A DNA stretch of 36,869 nucleotides from JBDHBD01 sp039586095 (GTDB taxonomy: Bacteria > Gemmatimonadota > Gemmatimonadetes > Palauibacterales > Palauibacteraceae). Positions 7,685 to 16,629 of this stretch are shown one piece after another (position 1 is the stretch's first letter; every line of letters starts with the position of its first letter). A program made the position numbers and the translations under genes. The notes under the pieces were generated by a model. It saw only the letters and a list, made by a program, of their open reading frames with translations, was not told the origin of the DNA and did no database searches. Location of the stretch: contig JBDHLB010000018.1 of assembly GCA_039586095.1 (NCBI GenBank), forward strand, positions 1 to 36,869, read 5' to 3'.

Positions 7685-9717
7685 GCCCTTACCGGCTCCG
7701 CCTCGACCGGCGCGGCCGCCTCATGCTCGTCCTGTCCGATCAGATCGGCCAGCGCCTCCGGCGTGGGCTTGCGACGCCCCGGCACGATGGCGATAACAGC
7801 GCCGATACCCATGATCATTCCCCCGATCCACAGCCAGGCCACGGCCGGGTTCACGATGGCGCGGACGGTCGCGTGCTCCCCCTGATCTCCGTCGAAGGCC
7901 ATCAGCGTCAGATACAGATCCTCCGTGAGCGAGGAGCGCACGGCAGGCGTCGCGATGGGCTGCTGCGACATGGGATAATAGTTGAGCCGCGGCCGCTCCT
8001 CTCCCAGCAGCCGGTCCCCCCGATACGCCAGGAACGTGCTGCCCACCACGAACCGCTGGGGCTCATCCGCCGTCCACAGCTCCTGGAACTCGACTTCGTA
8101 CTCTCCGATCGCGATTCGCTCCCCCGCGCGCAACGTGGCTTCGCGCTCCGTCTTCCAGGTCGTGGAGACCGAGAGCGCCACGGCGATGACCACCACACCG
8201 ACGTGCACGACGTAGCCGCCGTACCGACGCCCGCTGCGGGTGAACAGGTCCAGGAACGCCGCCGGAAACGAGCGTCCGGCGATGCGCCGGCGCGCGGCCA
8301 TCCCCCTGTAGAATTCCGCGACGATGGTCGCCATCACGAAGCCGGCGAGCCCGAACGCGAGGATCGGGTAGACGGCACGCAGCCCCAGCACGAAGGTGAC
8401 CGCTACCACCAGCACGCCGACGACCGTCGGCATCCAGAAAGTCCTCAACACCTTCTCGCCCGTGGCACGCCGCCAGGGAAGCGCCGGCCCCACGCCCATG
8501 AGGAAGAGAAGCGCCACGCCGATCGGCGCCGCCACCATGTCGAAGTAGGGCGGTCCCACGCTGATCCGATCACCGCGGACGGCTTCCACCACCAGAGGGA
8601 ACATGGTGCCCAGCAGCACGGTGAAGGTCAGCCCGACAAACAGAAGGTTGTTCACGATGAACGCCGACTCGCGCGATACCGGTGCGTCCAACTGACCGGG
8701 GGCGTGCAGGCGATCGCTCCGCCAGCCGATCAGGGCAAGGGAGATGACCGCGACGAGCGCGATGTACATCAGGAACAGCGGCCCGATGACTCCCTCCGTG
8801 AAGGCGTGCACGGAGTCGAGGATCCCCGACCGGGTGAGAAACGTCCCGAACAGCGTGAGCAGGAACGTGCTGATGATGAGGGTCAGGTTCCACGTCTTCA
8901 GCATCCCGCGTCGCTCCTGCACCATCACGCTGTGCAGAAACGCCGTCGCGGTCAGCCACGGCAGGAACGACGCGTTCTCCACCGGATCCCACGCCCAGTA
9001 CCCGCCCCAGCCCAGCACCTCGTACGACCACCAGCCTCCGCCGATGATCCCCATCGTGAGGAACGCCCACGCGGCGATCGTCCAGCGGCGAGCTTCCCGC
9101 ATCCAGCCCGACTCCAGGTTGCCGCTGATCAGAGCGGCGATCGCGAAGGCGAAGGGCACGGTGAGCCCCACGAACCCGAAGTAGAGCATGGGCGGGTGCA
9201 GGCCCATCAACGGATGATTCTGGAGCAGCGGGTTGGGGCCCGGACCATTGGCCGGCGCCGGCGAGACGAGCCCGAACGGGTTGGCCGGACCGGCCAGTAG
9301 CCCGAAGAAGAAGAGACCGACGAAGCCGATGGTCGCCGTGGCGAGAGGGGTGAGCGATCCGTGCTGTTTCCGCCGCCGCGAATAGGCGAGAAGCGCTCCG
9401 TAGCCGGCCAGGATCCACCCCCAGAAGAGAATGGACCCGTCGAGGCTGCTCCACAGGGAGATCGCCGTGTAGTAAGCTGGCGTCTCCCGGCTTCCCACGC
9501 GCGAGACGTAATCGACGCTGAAGTCGTGCGTGAGAAGCGCGATCTCCATGACTAGCATGGCGACCGTCATCGCACCGAACGAGAAGTATGCCGCCCGGCG
9601 CGCCACGTCGCCCCAGCCCGGCTTTCCCCGGACCCCCGCATACAATCCACTGACGGTAGTGATGGCCGCCCCGATCAGCGCGGCGACGACTGACGCGTAC
9701 CCGATCATGCTCAGCAT
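7681..9717 (-). CDS. ccmF: Heme lyase subunit CcmF
   Basis: A 678-residue polytopic inner-membrane protein with about 15 predicted helices. It takes heme from holo-CcmE and, with CcmG/CcmH, attaches it to CxxCH motifs of apocytochromes. The family signature is the tryptophan-rich WWD domain, visible as WGGYWAWDPVENASFLPWL. The conserved LMGLHPPMLYFGFVG and FLTRSGILDSVHAF, with the expected heme-ligand His residues, flank it. Length is normal for CcmF (about 650-680). A C-terminal periplasmic segment (about 540-620) precedes the last helix and a short acidic tail. It starts eight bases after the ccmE stop and overlaps ccmG by four bases. ccmA, ccmB, ccmC and ccmI are not in the window. Confidence 0.97.
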   Translation of the reverse strand: MLSMIGYASVVAALIGAAITTVSGLYAGVRGKPGWGDVARRAAYFSFGAMTVAMLVMEIALLTHDFSVDYVSRVGSRETPAYYTAISLWSSLDGSILFWGWILAGYGALLAYSRRRKQHGSLTPLATATIGFVGLFFFGLLAGPANPFGLVSPAPANGPGPNPLLQNHPLMGLHPPMLYFGFVGLTVPFAFAIAALISGNLESGWMREARRWTIAAWAFLTMGIIGGGWWSYEVLGWGGYWAWDPVENASFLPWLTATAFLHSVMVQERRGMLKTWNLTLIISTFLLTLFGTFLTRSGILDSVHAFTEGVIGPLFLMYIALVAVISLALIGWRSDRLHAPGQLDAPVSRESAFIVNNLLFVGLTFTVLLGTMFPLVVEAVRGDRISVGPPYFDMVAAPIGVALLFLMGVGPALPWRRATGEKVLRTFWMPTVVGVLVVAVTFVLGLRAVYPILAFGLAGFVMATIVAEFYRGMAARRRIAGRSFPAAFLDLFTRSGRRYGGYVVHVGVVVIAVALSVSTTWKTEREATLRAGERIAIGEYEVEFQELWTADEPQRFVVGSTFLAYRGDRLLGEERPRLNYYPMSQQPIATPAVRSSLTEDLYLTLMAFDGDQGEHATVRAIVNPAVAWLWIGGMIMGIGAVIAIVPGRRKPTPEALADLIGQDEHEAAAPVEAEPVRA

Positions 9718-9724
9718 AAGGGCC

Positions 9725-10168
9725 TCACGCCTCGTCGTCGATCAGCGAGCGGTAGATCTCCTTGGGGTGCTCGCCTTCTTCCGGCGGCTGATACTCGTTG
9801 GAGTGCTTCACCATCACGTTCGTGGAATGAAACACGCCGTCACGCCGGTATTCCCCTTCGACGACAACGCCGATCTGGTCGCTGAACATCGCCGGAGGCG
9901 CGCCCGTGCTCTGCACGGGGATGTCCGCACTGCCGTCGGTGATCACGAACCGGAGGCTGCCGGCGTCGGCGTTCCAGTCCACCGAGTTCGGCTTGACCTG
10001 TCCCCCGAGCCGCAGCGGCTCGTCGTACACCGTCGTCGCCCGTGCCTGCAGCTCCGACGGAGTGAGGAAGAAGACCATGTTCTCGCTGAGGCCACCGGCC
10101 ACCAAGAACAGCAGAGAGCCGACGATCGCGACGATTCCGACCAGTGCCCACAACCGACCTTTCTTCAC
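9725..10168 (-). CDS. ccmE: Heme chaperone CcmE
   Basis: A 147-residue heme chaperone anchored by one N-terminal helix (about residues 6-25). It binds heme covalently in the periplasm and delivers it to CcmF. The OB-fold core is recognisable (FFLTPSEL, LRLGGQVKPNSVDW, VEGEYRRDGVF). The heme site is Kx His122-S-N-E-Tyr126 followed by PP, matching the H-x3-Y form of classical CcmE rather than the Cys variant. GTG 10168 is chosen because GGAGG lies seven bases upstream; an in-frame ATG at 10195 would add nine residues and lacks a site. It opens the visible ccm operon. The 104 bases before it separate it from arsR on the same strand, so read-through from arsR is possible. Confidence 0.95.
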   Translation of the reverse strand: MKKGRLWALVGIVAIVGSLLFLVAGGLSENMVFFLTPSELQARATTVYDEPLRLGGQVKPNSVDWNADAGSLRFVITDGSADIPVQSTGAPPAMFSDQIGVVVEGEYRRDGVFHSTNVMVKHSNEYQPPEEGEHPKEIYRSLIDDEA

Positions 10169-10272
10169 GCCTGGACCTCCCTTATCACGTCTCACTGCCG
10201 GACCCGTTGCTCGGCCGGCGATGGTAATAGCCCAACACCGCTTGGAACGCCACGGCCTGACTCATCCGGCCC

Positions 10273-10638
10273 TCAGGGGCGCCGACGCGGGGCCAGCGAC
10301 TCCTGACGTTCCTTGATTCCGGACTCGATACTGCGACACACCAGCTCGCAAAGCTGGAACAGCGACGGGTCCCGAATCGTGTAGTACGCGAACACCCCCT
10401 CCTTCCGCCGTGTCACGACTCCCTGCCGATACAACAACGCCAGGTGCTTGGAGACGTTCGCCTGGCTGCCTCCCGTCTGCTCGACGAGATCACCGACCGT
10501 CTGCTCGCCTTCGCGCAGCGCGTTCAGGATCCGCAGTCGCGTAGGCTCGGCCAGCGTCTTGAAGCGCTCCGCCACCAGCTCTAGCGTCGCACTATCGAAC
10601 TCCCGAATGGCCGTCTCGTTCCCTCGTCTTCGACTCAC
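10273..10638 (-). CDS. ArsR/SmtB-family transcriptional repressor
   Basis: A 121-residue winged-helix repressor. The core reads RFKTLAEPTRLRILNALREG, then the recognition helix SQANVSKHLALLYRQGVVTRR and wing EGVFAYYTI, all typical of ArsR proteins. The classical metal motif ELCVCDL in the recognition helix is absent. The only cysteines are a C-x3-C pair in the last helix (LCELVC, residues 97 and 101), which could sense thiols, reactive sulfur or a soft metal at the dimer interface. GTG 10638 is preferred because AGGAG is six bases upstream; ATG 10644 is directly next to that AGGAG, too close. The gene is divergent from the TolC/RND operon, and the palindrome at 10749-10764 is its likely operator. 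Confidence 0.93.
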   Translation of the reverse strand: MSRRRGNETAIREFDSATLELVAERFKTLAEPTRLRILNALREGEQTVGDLVEQTGGSQANVSKHLALLYRQGVVTRRKEGVFAYYTIRDPSLFQLCELVCRSIESGIKERQESLAPRRRP

Positions 10639-10733
10639 GCTCATCTCCTGCTTCCGTTACGCCCTTCGGCCCGTTAGGGCGCGCGCACACCAGACGCTCC
10701 CGACCGTGTTCAGAACCCCGGTTTCGGAGGCTC

Positions 10734-10761
10734 TTGACAATCTAATAAATAACTATATAGT
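10734..10761 (+). promoter_or_regulatory. Sigma-70-type promoter of the RND efflux operon
   Basis: A perfect -35 TTGACA (10734-10739) and -10 TATAGT (10756-10761, five of six) are separated by 16 bases, 47 bases before GTG 10808. The stretch is markedly AT-rich in an otherwise GC-rich window. Confidence 0.65.
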
Positions 10762-10764
10762 TAT
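10749..10764. promoter_or_regulatory. Perfect 16-bp palindrome, likely ArsR operator
   Basis: ATAACTATATAGTTAT is its own reverse complement and covers the -10 element of the efflux promoter. ArsR/SmtB repressors bind AT-rich inverted repeats overlapping promoters of divergent targets, and an ArsR gene starts about 110 bases away. Binding would block RNA polymerase at the efflux promoter. Confidence 0.65.
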
Positions 10765-10807
10765 ATGACGAAATGATCAAGGGCGTGTCTTCCCGCGAGG
10801 AATTCCT

Positions 10808-12232
10808 GTGAACGGCAAGCGAACTCTCGGTTCTAGACTTTATGTGATGGTTGTAACGATGCTCGGGTTGGGCCTGTTCGTTCCGGTGCCGACTGCGAAC
10901 GCTCAGGAGCCGACCACAACGCTTACCCCTCTCAAAGAGGAGCGGCCCATCTCGCTCGAAGAGGCGCTCCACGAAGCCCGCAGAGGTAATCCGGAGCTTC
11001 GGGTGGCGGGCTCCCGAGTGGATATGGCCCAGGCCGAACAACGTCGGGTGGGCTCGGTGCTCTTTCCGCACGTGGAGGCGGGGGCCGGCTGGGTGCGTTC
11101 CAACGATCCCGTGTTCGCCTTCGGAACGAAGCTTCGACAGGGACGCTTCACCGAGGGAGACTTCGCACTCGACGTGCTGAACGACCCAAGTGCGATCGAT
11201 GATTGGACAGCCTCGGCCCGCATTCGCTGGTCATTGCTGGATCCGGCGGCGTGGGTCGAGCGGGATGTCGCGGCCAAGCGCACCCGGGCCTCCAGCTGGG
11301 ATCGGCGGCGCGTCGCCGAGGCGACGGACTACCGCACGAAGGTCTTCTACTTTCAGTCGCTCGCCGCGGAAGGTCGTTTGCGAGCGGCACAGAGCGGCGA
11401 GGAAGCGGCCAGGGCGACCTACGCGCGCTTCCAGAGTCGCAACGCCCGTGGCCTCCTGACGCGCGCCGACCTGCTCCAGGCGGAAGCCGAGCTGCGGGCG
11501 GCCGAGGCGTTACGCCTGGAAGCGGCCCGGCAGCTACAGGAGAGCCGGGAGCTGCTCGGCCTCCACCTCGGCTGGGACCCGGCGGCCGTCCCCGTGCCCG
11601 CCGATCCGCTCCCGGACGCCGTGGAGCCCGGCGAGATCGGGATCGCTCTCGAGTCACGATCCGATCTGCGAATGTTGGCGGCGCTTCGTACGGCGGCCGA
11701 TGCACAGGTACGTCGCGCGGGCTTCGCGTATCTGCCGGCCGTGGACGTGTTCGCCGGTGTGCAGAGCCACGCGGCCGATGCGTTCGAATCGGACGGTTCG
11801 AATTGGAACGTGGGGGTCGCGCTCCGCTGGAGCCTCTTCGCCGGACTGGGTCGTCTGGCCGGACAGCAACAGGCTGCGGCGGCTCGTCAGCAGGCCCGGA
11901 TACAGTATGACGCCGCGCTGCGGTCCGCCCGCAGCGAGGTCAGTCGTTCGAAGCAGGCGGTCTCGACGTCTCTGATCGCCGTGAGCGCCACACGGGCGGC
12001 CCGGGACGCAGCGGCCGAGGCCCAGCGGTTGATGCGGCGCCGGTTCGAAGACGGACTGGCTACGCCCGCCGATCTTCTTCAGGCCGAGGCGCGAGCGGTG
12101 GAGATGAATACGCGCTCCGTCGAAGCGCTCGCCTCGTTCCACATCGCGAAGGCCAGGCTCGAGTTCGCGACGGCTCGAAGTGCCGAGAACGAGAGTCTGG
12201 CAGTCGAACCCAACACAGAGGTCGATCGATGA
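10808..12232 (+). CDS. TolC-family outer-membrane efflux protein
   Basis: A 474-residue outer-membrane channel of a tripartite pump. A signal peptide (about residues 1-33, ending PTANAQ) is followed by two outer-membrane efflux repeats. Each starts with an ISLEEALHEARRGNPELR-like segment or its equivalent and contains long Ala/Arg/Glu-rich coiled helices that form the periplasmic barrel (for example 160-250 and 345-450). RWSLLDP and RWSLFAGL mark the beta-barrel hairpins of the two repeats. GTG 10808 has GAGGA about seven bases upstream. The stop overlaps the adaptor start by four bases (ATGA). It is expressed from the promoter at 10734 and probably repressed by the divergent ArsR protein. 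Confidence 0.94.
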   Translation: MNGKRTLGSRLYVMVVTMLGLGLFVPVPTANAQEPTTTLTPLKEERPISLEEALHEARRGNPELRVAGSRVDMAQAEQRRVGSVLFPHVEAGAGWVRSNDPVFAFGTKLRQGRFTEGDFALDVLNDPSAIDDWTASARIRWSLLDPAAWVERDVAAKRTRASSWDRRRVAEATDYRTKVFYFQSLAAEGRLRAAQSGEEAARATYARFQSRNARGLLTRADLLQAEAELRAAEALRLEAARQLQESRELLGLHLGWDPAAVPVPADPLPDAVEPGEIGIALESRSDLRMLAALRTAADAQVRRAGFAYLPAVDVFAGVQSHAADAFESDGSNWNVGVALRWSLFAGLGRLAGQQQAAAARQQARIQYDAALRSARSEVSRSKQAVSTSLIAVSATRAARDAAAEAQRLMRRRFEDGLATPADLLQAEARAVEMNTRSVEALASFHIAKARLEFATARSAENESLAVEPNTEVDR

Positions 12233-13311
12233 AGTCGTTGCGTCTTGCAGAGTATAGAGTTCGCGTAACTGCGCTGCTCGTGGGTGCGCTGTGGCTCCAG
12301 GCGTGCGATCGCGGCGAGCCCGGCGCTCTGCCGCCACAGGAAGGTCCGGCGGACATCGTGGTGGCCAGGGTCGTCGAGAGCGCGGATATCGGCAGTTTTC
12401 CCGCGACCGTGGAGGCCGAGCGTCGGGCCGAGGTGGCCACTCGTGTGGCCGGCACGGTCCAGCGCGTGCCCGTGGATGTAGGGAGCCGGGTCGGTCGAGG
12501 GGATCCGCTGGTGATCCTGGATGCCTCCGACGTGCAGGCCCGAATCAGCCGCGCTGAAGCCGCGGTCCGGCAAGCCCGGCAATGGTACGAGCGGATCCAG
12601 TCGCTGGAGTCCGACGGGGCCGCCACGCCACAGGAGCTCGACGACGCCGAAGCGCGGCTCGCGATGGCCGAAGCGACCCTGAGCGAGGCCGTGGCCCAAC
12701 TAAGTTACGCGGTGCTACGGGCGCCCTTCGCCGGCGTAGTCACCCACCGCGGAGTGGATCCGGGCGATCTGGCGACCCCTGGCGTCCCGGTGGTCACGCT
12801 CGTCACGAGCGAGGGGGCACAAGGGGCGACACGGGTCGTCGCGTATCTGCCGGCAGCGCTCGAGGGCGGGCTTGCGGTGGGAGGGGCGGCGCAGGTCCTG
12901 GACCCCGCGACCGACCGGCGCTACGAAGCGACCCTCACACGTGTCTCCCCGGCGCTCGAGGAGACGAGCCGACGGTTCCGGGTGGAAGCGCGACTCGAGC
13001 CGGGACCGCGATTGACTCCGGGAGCGTATGTGCGTCTCGAGCTCCCGCGCCCCGGGGCAGCCACCCGTTGGATGCCGGCGGACGCGGTTGTCCGGCAGGG
13101 CCAGTTGACCGGCGCGCTGGTGGTCGAGAATGACACGCTGCGGCTGCGCTGGATCCGACTCGGAGAGACGCGCGGTCCTGGGGTCGAGGTTCTGGCGGGG
13201 CTGCCCGTCGGGTCCGAGGTCGTGCGCCGTCCGAGCGAGTCACTGACGGACGGGCGAGAAGCGGGAGAAGTGCGCGAAGAGCCGTTCGCTCTCGTGGAGG
13301 GCGGCCGATGA
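12229..13311 (+). CDS. RND efflux periplasmic adaptor (HlyD/AcrA family lipoprotein)
   Basis: A 360-residue membrane-fusion protein linking the RND pump to the TolC channel. The N-terminus is a lipoprotein signal with lipobox LQAC, so Cys26 is the predicted lipidated residue. The barrel-sandwich (lipoyl-like) half-motifs are GTVQRVPVDVGSRVGRGDPL and APFAGVVTHRGVDPGDLATP, separated by a short alpha-helical hairpin (about 95-150). The beta-barrel and membrane-proximal domains follow. There is no His/Met-rich metal-binding segment of the CusB type, which argues against a dedicated Cu/Ag pump. It overlaps both neighbours by four bases, so the three pump genes are translationally coupled. Confidence 0.94.
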   Translation: MKSLRLAEYRVRVTALLVGALWLQACDRGEPGALPPQEGPADIVVARVVESADIGSFPATVEAERRAEVATRVAGTVQRVPVDVGSRVGRGDPLVILDASDVQARISRAEAAVRQARQWYERIQSLESDGAATPQELDDAEARLAMAEATLSEAVAQLSYAVLRAPFAGVVTHRGVDPGDLATPGVPVVTLVTSEGAQGATRVVAYLPAALEGGLAVGGAAQVLDPATDRRYEATLTRVSPALEETSRRFRVEARLEPGPRLTPGAYVRLELPRPGAATRWMPADAVVRQGQLTGALVVENDTLRLRWIRLGETRGPGVEVLAGLPVGSEVVRRPSESLTDGREAGEVREEPFALVEGGR

Positions 13312-16300
13312 AGACGGGCATCGCAGGCCGGATCGCCGACACCTTCATCGGCTCGAAGCTCACGCCACTGCTTCTGACGGCCGCTTTGGGGATCGGTCTC
13401 TACTCGGTCATCACCATGCCGAGCGAAGAGGAACCCCAGATCATCGTGCCGGTGGCCGACCTGTTTCTTCCCATGCCGGGTTACACGCCCGACGAGATCG
13501 AGAACCGCGTGCTGATCCCCCTGGAAGGGGTCCTCTCGGGCATCGAGGGGGTGGAGTACGTGTACAGCCACGCGGAGGCGGGCGTGGGTCTGGTCACGGT
13601 GCGGTACGAGGTCGGGCGGGACATGGAGGAAAGCCTCGTCCGGCTGTACAGCACGCTGCTCAAACACGCGGATCGGATGCCGCCCGGCTTCAGCATGCCC
13701 CTCGTGCGCACCGTCACGATCGACGATGTCCCCTTCTTCACGGTTTCCCTGTTTGGTGAGGGCCAGAACCACGAGGCACTGCGCAACGTCGCGGACGAGC
13801 TGAGGGTGTCACTGATGGGCGTGCCCGACGTGCGAGACGTGAGCGTGATCGGGGGCGAGCCACGGGAGATCCGGGTCGAAGTTCAGCCGGATCGGCTCGC
13901 CGCCTTCGACATCGATCCGCTGGAACTGGCGGAGCGCCTCAGGGCCGCGAACGTAAGCCGGAACGCCGGCGAGTTCGTCCGCTCAAACTCCGTGGTCCGC
14001 ATCGAAGCCGGCTCGTTTCTGACCTCTGCGCGCGACGTCGAGCAGGTGGTCATCGACGTACGAGACGGCCGCTCCGTTCGCGTTGCGGACGTGGCGGACG
14101 TGAAAGATGGGCCCGCCGAGCTTGCCAGCTATACGTTTCACGGTGCCGGGTCGGAGGCACTCCGGCCGGTGGTCACGCTTGCCGTCTCCAAGCGACCGGG
14201 GGCGGACGCCACGGCGCTCGGGCACTCCCTGGAGGCGGTCCTGGAAACGCAGCACGGCCGCGTGATTCCAAACGGGATGGAATCCCGGGTCACGCGGAAC
14301 TACGGTGAGACCGCTCGGGAGAAGGTCGTCACGCTGCAGCTACACCTCCTGCTCGCCATCCTCGCTGTGGGCCTCGTGGTGGCGCTGACGATGGGATGGC
14401 GAAGCGCGCTGGTCGTGATGACGGCCGTACCGGTCACCTTTGCACTCACGCTGCTTGTCTATCGCGTGTTCGGCTACACACTGAACCGCGTGACGTTGTT
14501 CGCGCTCATCTTCGTGACCGGCATCGTGATCGACGATTCGATCATCGTCGTCGAGAACATGCATCGTCACTTCACGATGCGGGACCGGCCGCTGCGGGCC
14601 GCCGCACGCGCCGCCGTGGACGAAGTCGGAAACCCGACGATCCTCGCGACGCTGACGGTGATCGCCGCCGTGCTGCCGATGCTGTTCGTGTCGGGGTTGA
14701 TGGGTCCGTACATGAGCCCCATGCCGATCGGTGCGACCCTTGCGATGAGCTTCTCGCTCCTCGTGGCGTTCGTGGGCGCACCGTGGCTCGCGTACGAGCT
14801 GTTGAGCCGTGAGCACCGACACGAGTCGGCTGATGGGGCGCACCCCGCCGGAAACAAGGAGGAAGAGAAGTCCGGTTACGCCCTGGAAGACACGAGGATC
14901 TACCGCGTCTACCGGGCGGTCATGCAGCCGCTGCTCGAGCGTCCGAGATGGATGGCTGGCCTGCTGGCAGGCGTGGGCGTGCTTCTCGTGGCTTCGATGG
15001 CCCTGTTTGCGGTGCGGGCCGTCTCGGTGAAGATGCTGCCGTTCGACGACAAGAACGAGATGCAGGTGATCGTCGACATGCCGGAGGGAACGCCTCTGGA
15101 GGAAACGGCCGCTACTGCGCTCGAGATCCGTCGCTCCCTCGTCAACGTGCCCGAGATCTCCGACATGCAGCTCTACGTCGGCACAGCCGCGCCTTTCAAC
15201 TTCAACGGCCTCATCCGCCACTACTATCTGCGACAGGGAAGCCACGTCGCGGACATTCAGGTCAACCTGGTGGACAAGGGCGACAGACGGGCAAAGAGTC
15301 ATGACATCGCGTCGCGAATTCGGCCACTCGTGCACGCCGCGGCAGACCGAGCCGGGGGCGGTGCCCGCGCCAAGGTGGTCGAGGTTCCTCCGGGTCCGCC
15401 GGTGCTTTCCACGCTGGTGGCGGAGGTGTACGGAGAGAAAGCGACCGCCCGCGAGTCGGCCGCCCGTCGGATCCGCGAGCTGTTCTCGGCCCACCCCGAT
15501 GTCGTGGACGTGGACTGGTCGCTGTCCGCGCCACAGCGTCAGGTGCGATTGACGGTGGACGAGGAGAAGGCGGCCCTCAGCGGTGTGGGGAAGCCGGCGG
15601 TCGCGCGCGCCCTTCATCTGGCACTGGAAGGCGAGGTGGCGACGTACCTGTCCGAGCCGGCCTCCCGACGCCCGGTTCCCGTCCGGGTCCGACTGGCCGA
15701 AGGTGCCAGATCCGGGGTGGACCGTCTCTCGAGCGTGCACGTCTCGTCCGCTCTCGGTCCGATGGTGCCGGTGGGCGAGATCGTCCAGCCCTCGGAGGGC
15801 GTCGTGCCGCAGGTCGTCGATCGAAAGAACGGTCAGCGGGTCGTGTACGTGACGGCCGAAGTGGCCGGCGGCCAGGAGAGCCCGGTGTACGCGATCCTGG
15901 ATCTGAAGGACCAGCTCGCCGAGATCGAGCTGCCATCGGGATCCCGACTGGGTCAGCTGTATACGCGCCAGCCCGGAATCGTGCAGCAACCGGTGGTGAA
16001 GTGGGATGGCGAGTGGCAGATCACCTACGAGGTGTTTCGGGACCTGGGGATCGCTTTCGCGGGGGCCCTGGCGCTCATCTACGTGTTGATCGTCGGCTGG
16101 TTCGGCTCGCTCACCACACCGCTCATCATGATGTCGGCGATCCCCCTCACCCTGGTGGGCATCGCGCCCGGGCACTGGATGTTCGGTGCCTTCTTCACCG
16201 CGACGAGCATGATCGGCATGATCGCGCTCGCGGGGATCATGGTGCGAAACGGGATCCTGTTGATCGACTATCTGGAGGCGAGACTGGGCGCCGGTGTCCC

Positions 16301-16529
16301 TCTGAAGCAGGCGATTCTCGAGGCGGGAGCCGTGCGAACACGTCCGATCGCCCTTACGGCAGGTACCGTGGTGATCGGGGCGGTCGTGATTCTGTTCGAC
16401 CCGATCTTCGAAGGCCTGGCCGTGGCGCTGATCACGGGGGCGATCGCCTCGACGATTCTCACGCTGATCGTGGTGCCCGGCATCTACTTCCTCGTCCGCC
16501 GGCGAAGCCAGGAGGAAGCGGCCGTCTGA
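13308..16529 (+). CDS. RND efflux transporter permease (HAE-like)
   Basis: A 1073-residue proton-driven inner-membrane pump. Topology is the usual RND duplication: helix 1 (about 18-36), a large porter loop, helices 2-6 (345-570, interrupted near 510-545 by a charged cytoplasmic stretch), helix 7, a second porter loop and helices 8-12 (905-1065). The proton-relay pair Asp409-Asp410 lies in GIVIDDSIIVVENMHRH, equivalent to Asp407/Asp408 of AcrB. The heavy-metal (CusA) group has a different motif here, so an organic or amphiphilic substrate is more likely than a metal. The ArsR regulator and PII-like partner are not typical of drug pumps, so the substrate remains open. ATG overlaps the adaptor stop. 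Confidence 0.95.
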   Translation: MKTGIAGRIADTFIGSKLTPLLLTAALGIGLYSVITMPSEEEPQIIVPVADLFLPMPGYTPDEIENRVLIPLEGVLSGIEGVEYVYSHAEAGVGLVTVRYEVGRDMEESLVRLYSTLLKHADRMPPGFSMPLVRTVTIDDVPFFTVSLFGEGQNHEALRNVADELRVSLMGVPDVRDVSVIGGEPREIRVEVQPDRLAAFDIDPLELAERLRAANVSRNAGEFVRSNSVVRIEAGSFLTSARDVEQVVIDVRDGRSVRVADVADVKDGPAELASYTFHGAGSEALRPVVTLAVSKRPGADATALGHSLEAVLETQHGRVIPNGMESRVTRNYGETAREKVVTLQLHLLLAILAVGLVVALTMGWRSALVVMTAVPVTFALTLLVYRVFGYTLNRVTLFALIFVTGIVIDDSIIVVENMHRHFTMRDRPLRAAARAAVDEVGNPTILATLTVIAAVLPMLFVSGLMGPYMSPMPIGATLAMSFSLLVAFVGAPWLAYELLSREHRHESADGAHPAGNKEEEKSGYALEDTRIYRVYRAVMQPLLERPRWMAGLLAGVGVLLVASMALFAVRAVSVKMLPFDDKNEMQVIVDMPEGTPLEETAATALEIRRSLVNVPEISDMQLYVGTAAPFNFNGLIRHYYLRQGSHVADIQVNLVDKGDRRAKSHDIASRIRPLVHAAADRAGGGARAKVVEVPPGPPVLSTLVAEVYGEKATARESAARRIRELFSAHPDVVDVDWSLSAPQRQVRLTVDEEKAALSGVGKPAVARALHLALEGEVATYLSEPASRRPVPVRVRLAEGARSGVDRLSSVHVSSALGPMVPVGEIVQPSEGVVPQVVDRKNGQRVVYVTAEVAGGQESPVYAILDLKDQLAEIELPSGSRLGQLYTRQPGIVQQPVVKWDGEWQITYEVFRDLGIAFAGALALIYVLIVGWFGSLTTPLIMMSAIPLTLVGIAPGHWMFGAFFTATSMIGMIALAGIMVRNGILLIDYLEARLGAGVPLKQAILEAGAVRTRPIALTAGTVVIGAVVILFDPIFEGLAVALITGAIASTILTLIVVPGIYFLVRRRSQEEAAV

Positions 16530-16629
16530 ATCACATGCACGAAGCGCGTGGATGATAGACGTGTGCATGAAACGCGAGCACGAAAGATGTGTCTGGAACC
16601 CGAGAGACCAGTCCGCAGGAGGCAGCAAC

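Noticed and set aside
7414..9300. A 628-residue plus-strand open frame opposite ccmG/ccmF
   Set aside because: Low-complexity Arg/His/Gln composition; ccmF on the other strand is unambiguous.
13308..16529. RND pump as a heavy-metal (CusA/CzcA) exporter
   Set aside because: The helix-4 motif is the Asp-Asp pair of the HAE group, and the adaptor lacks metal-binding His/Met segments. The ArsR regulator alone is not enough.
16534..16569. CATGCAC ... GTGCATG inverted repeat between the RND gene and the PII-like gene
   Set aside because: The arms are 7 bases with a 22-base loop and no associated signal; this could arise by chance.
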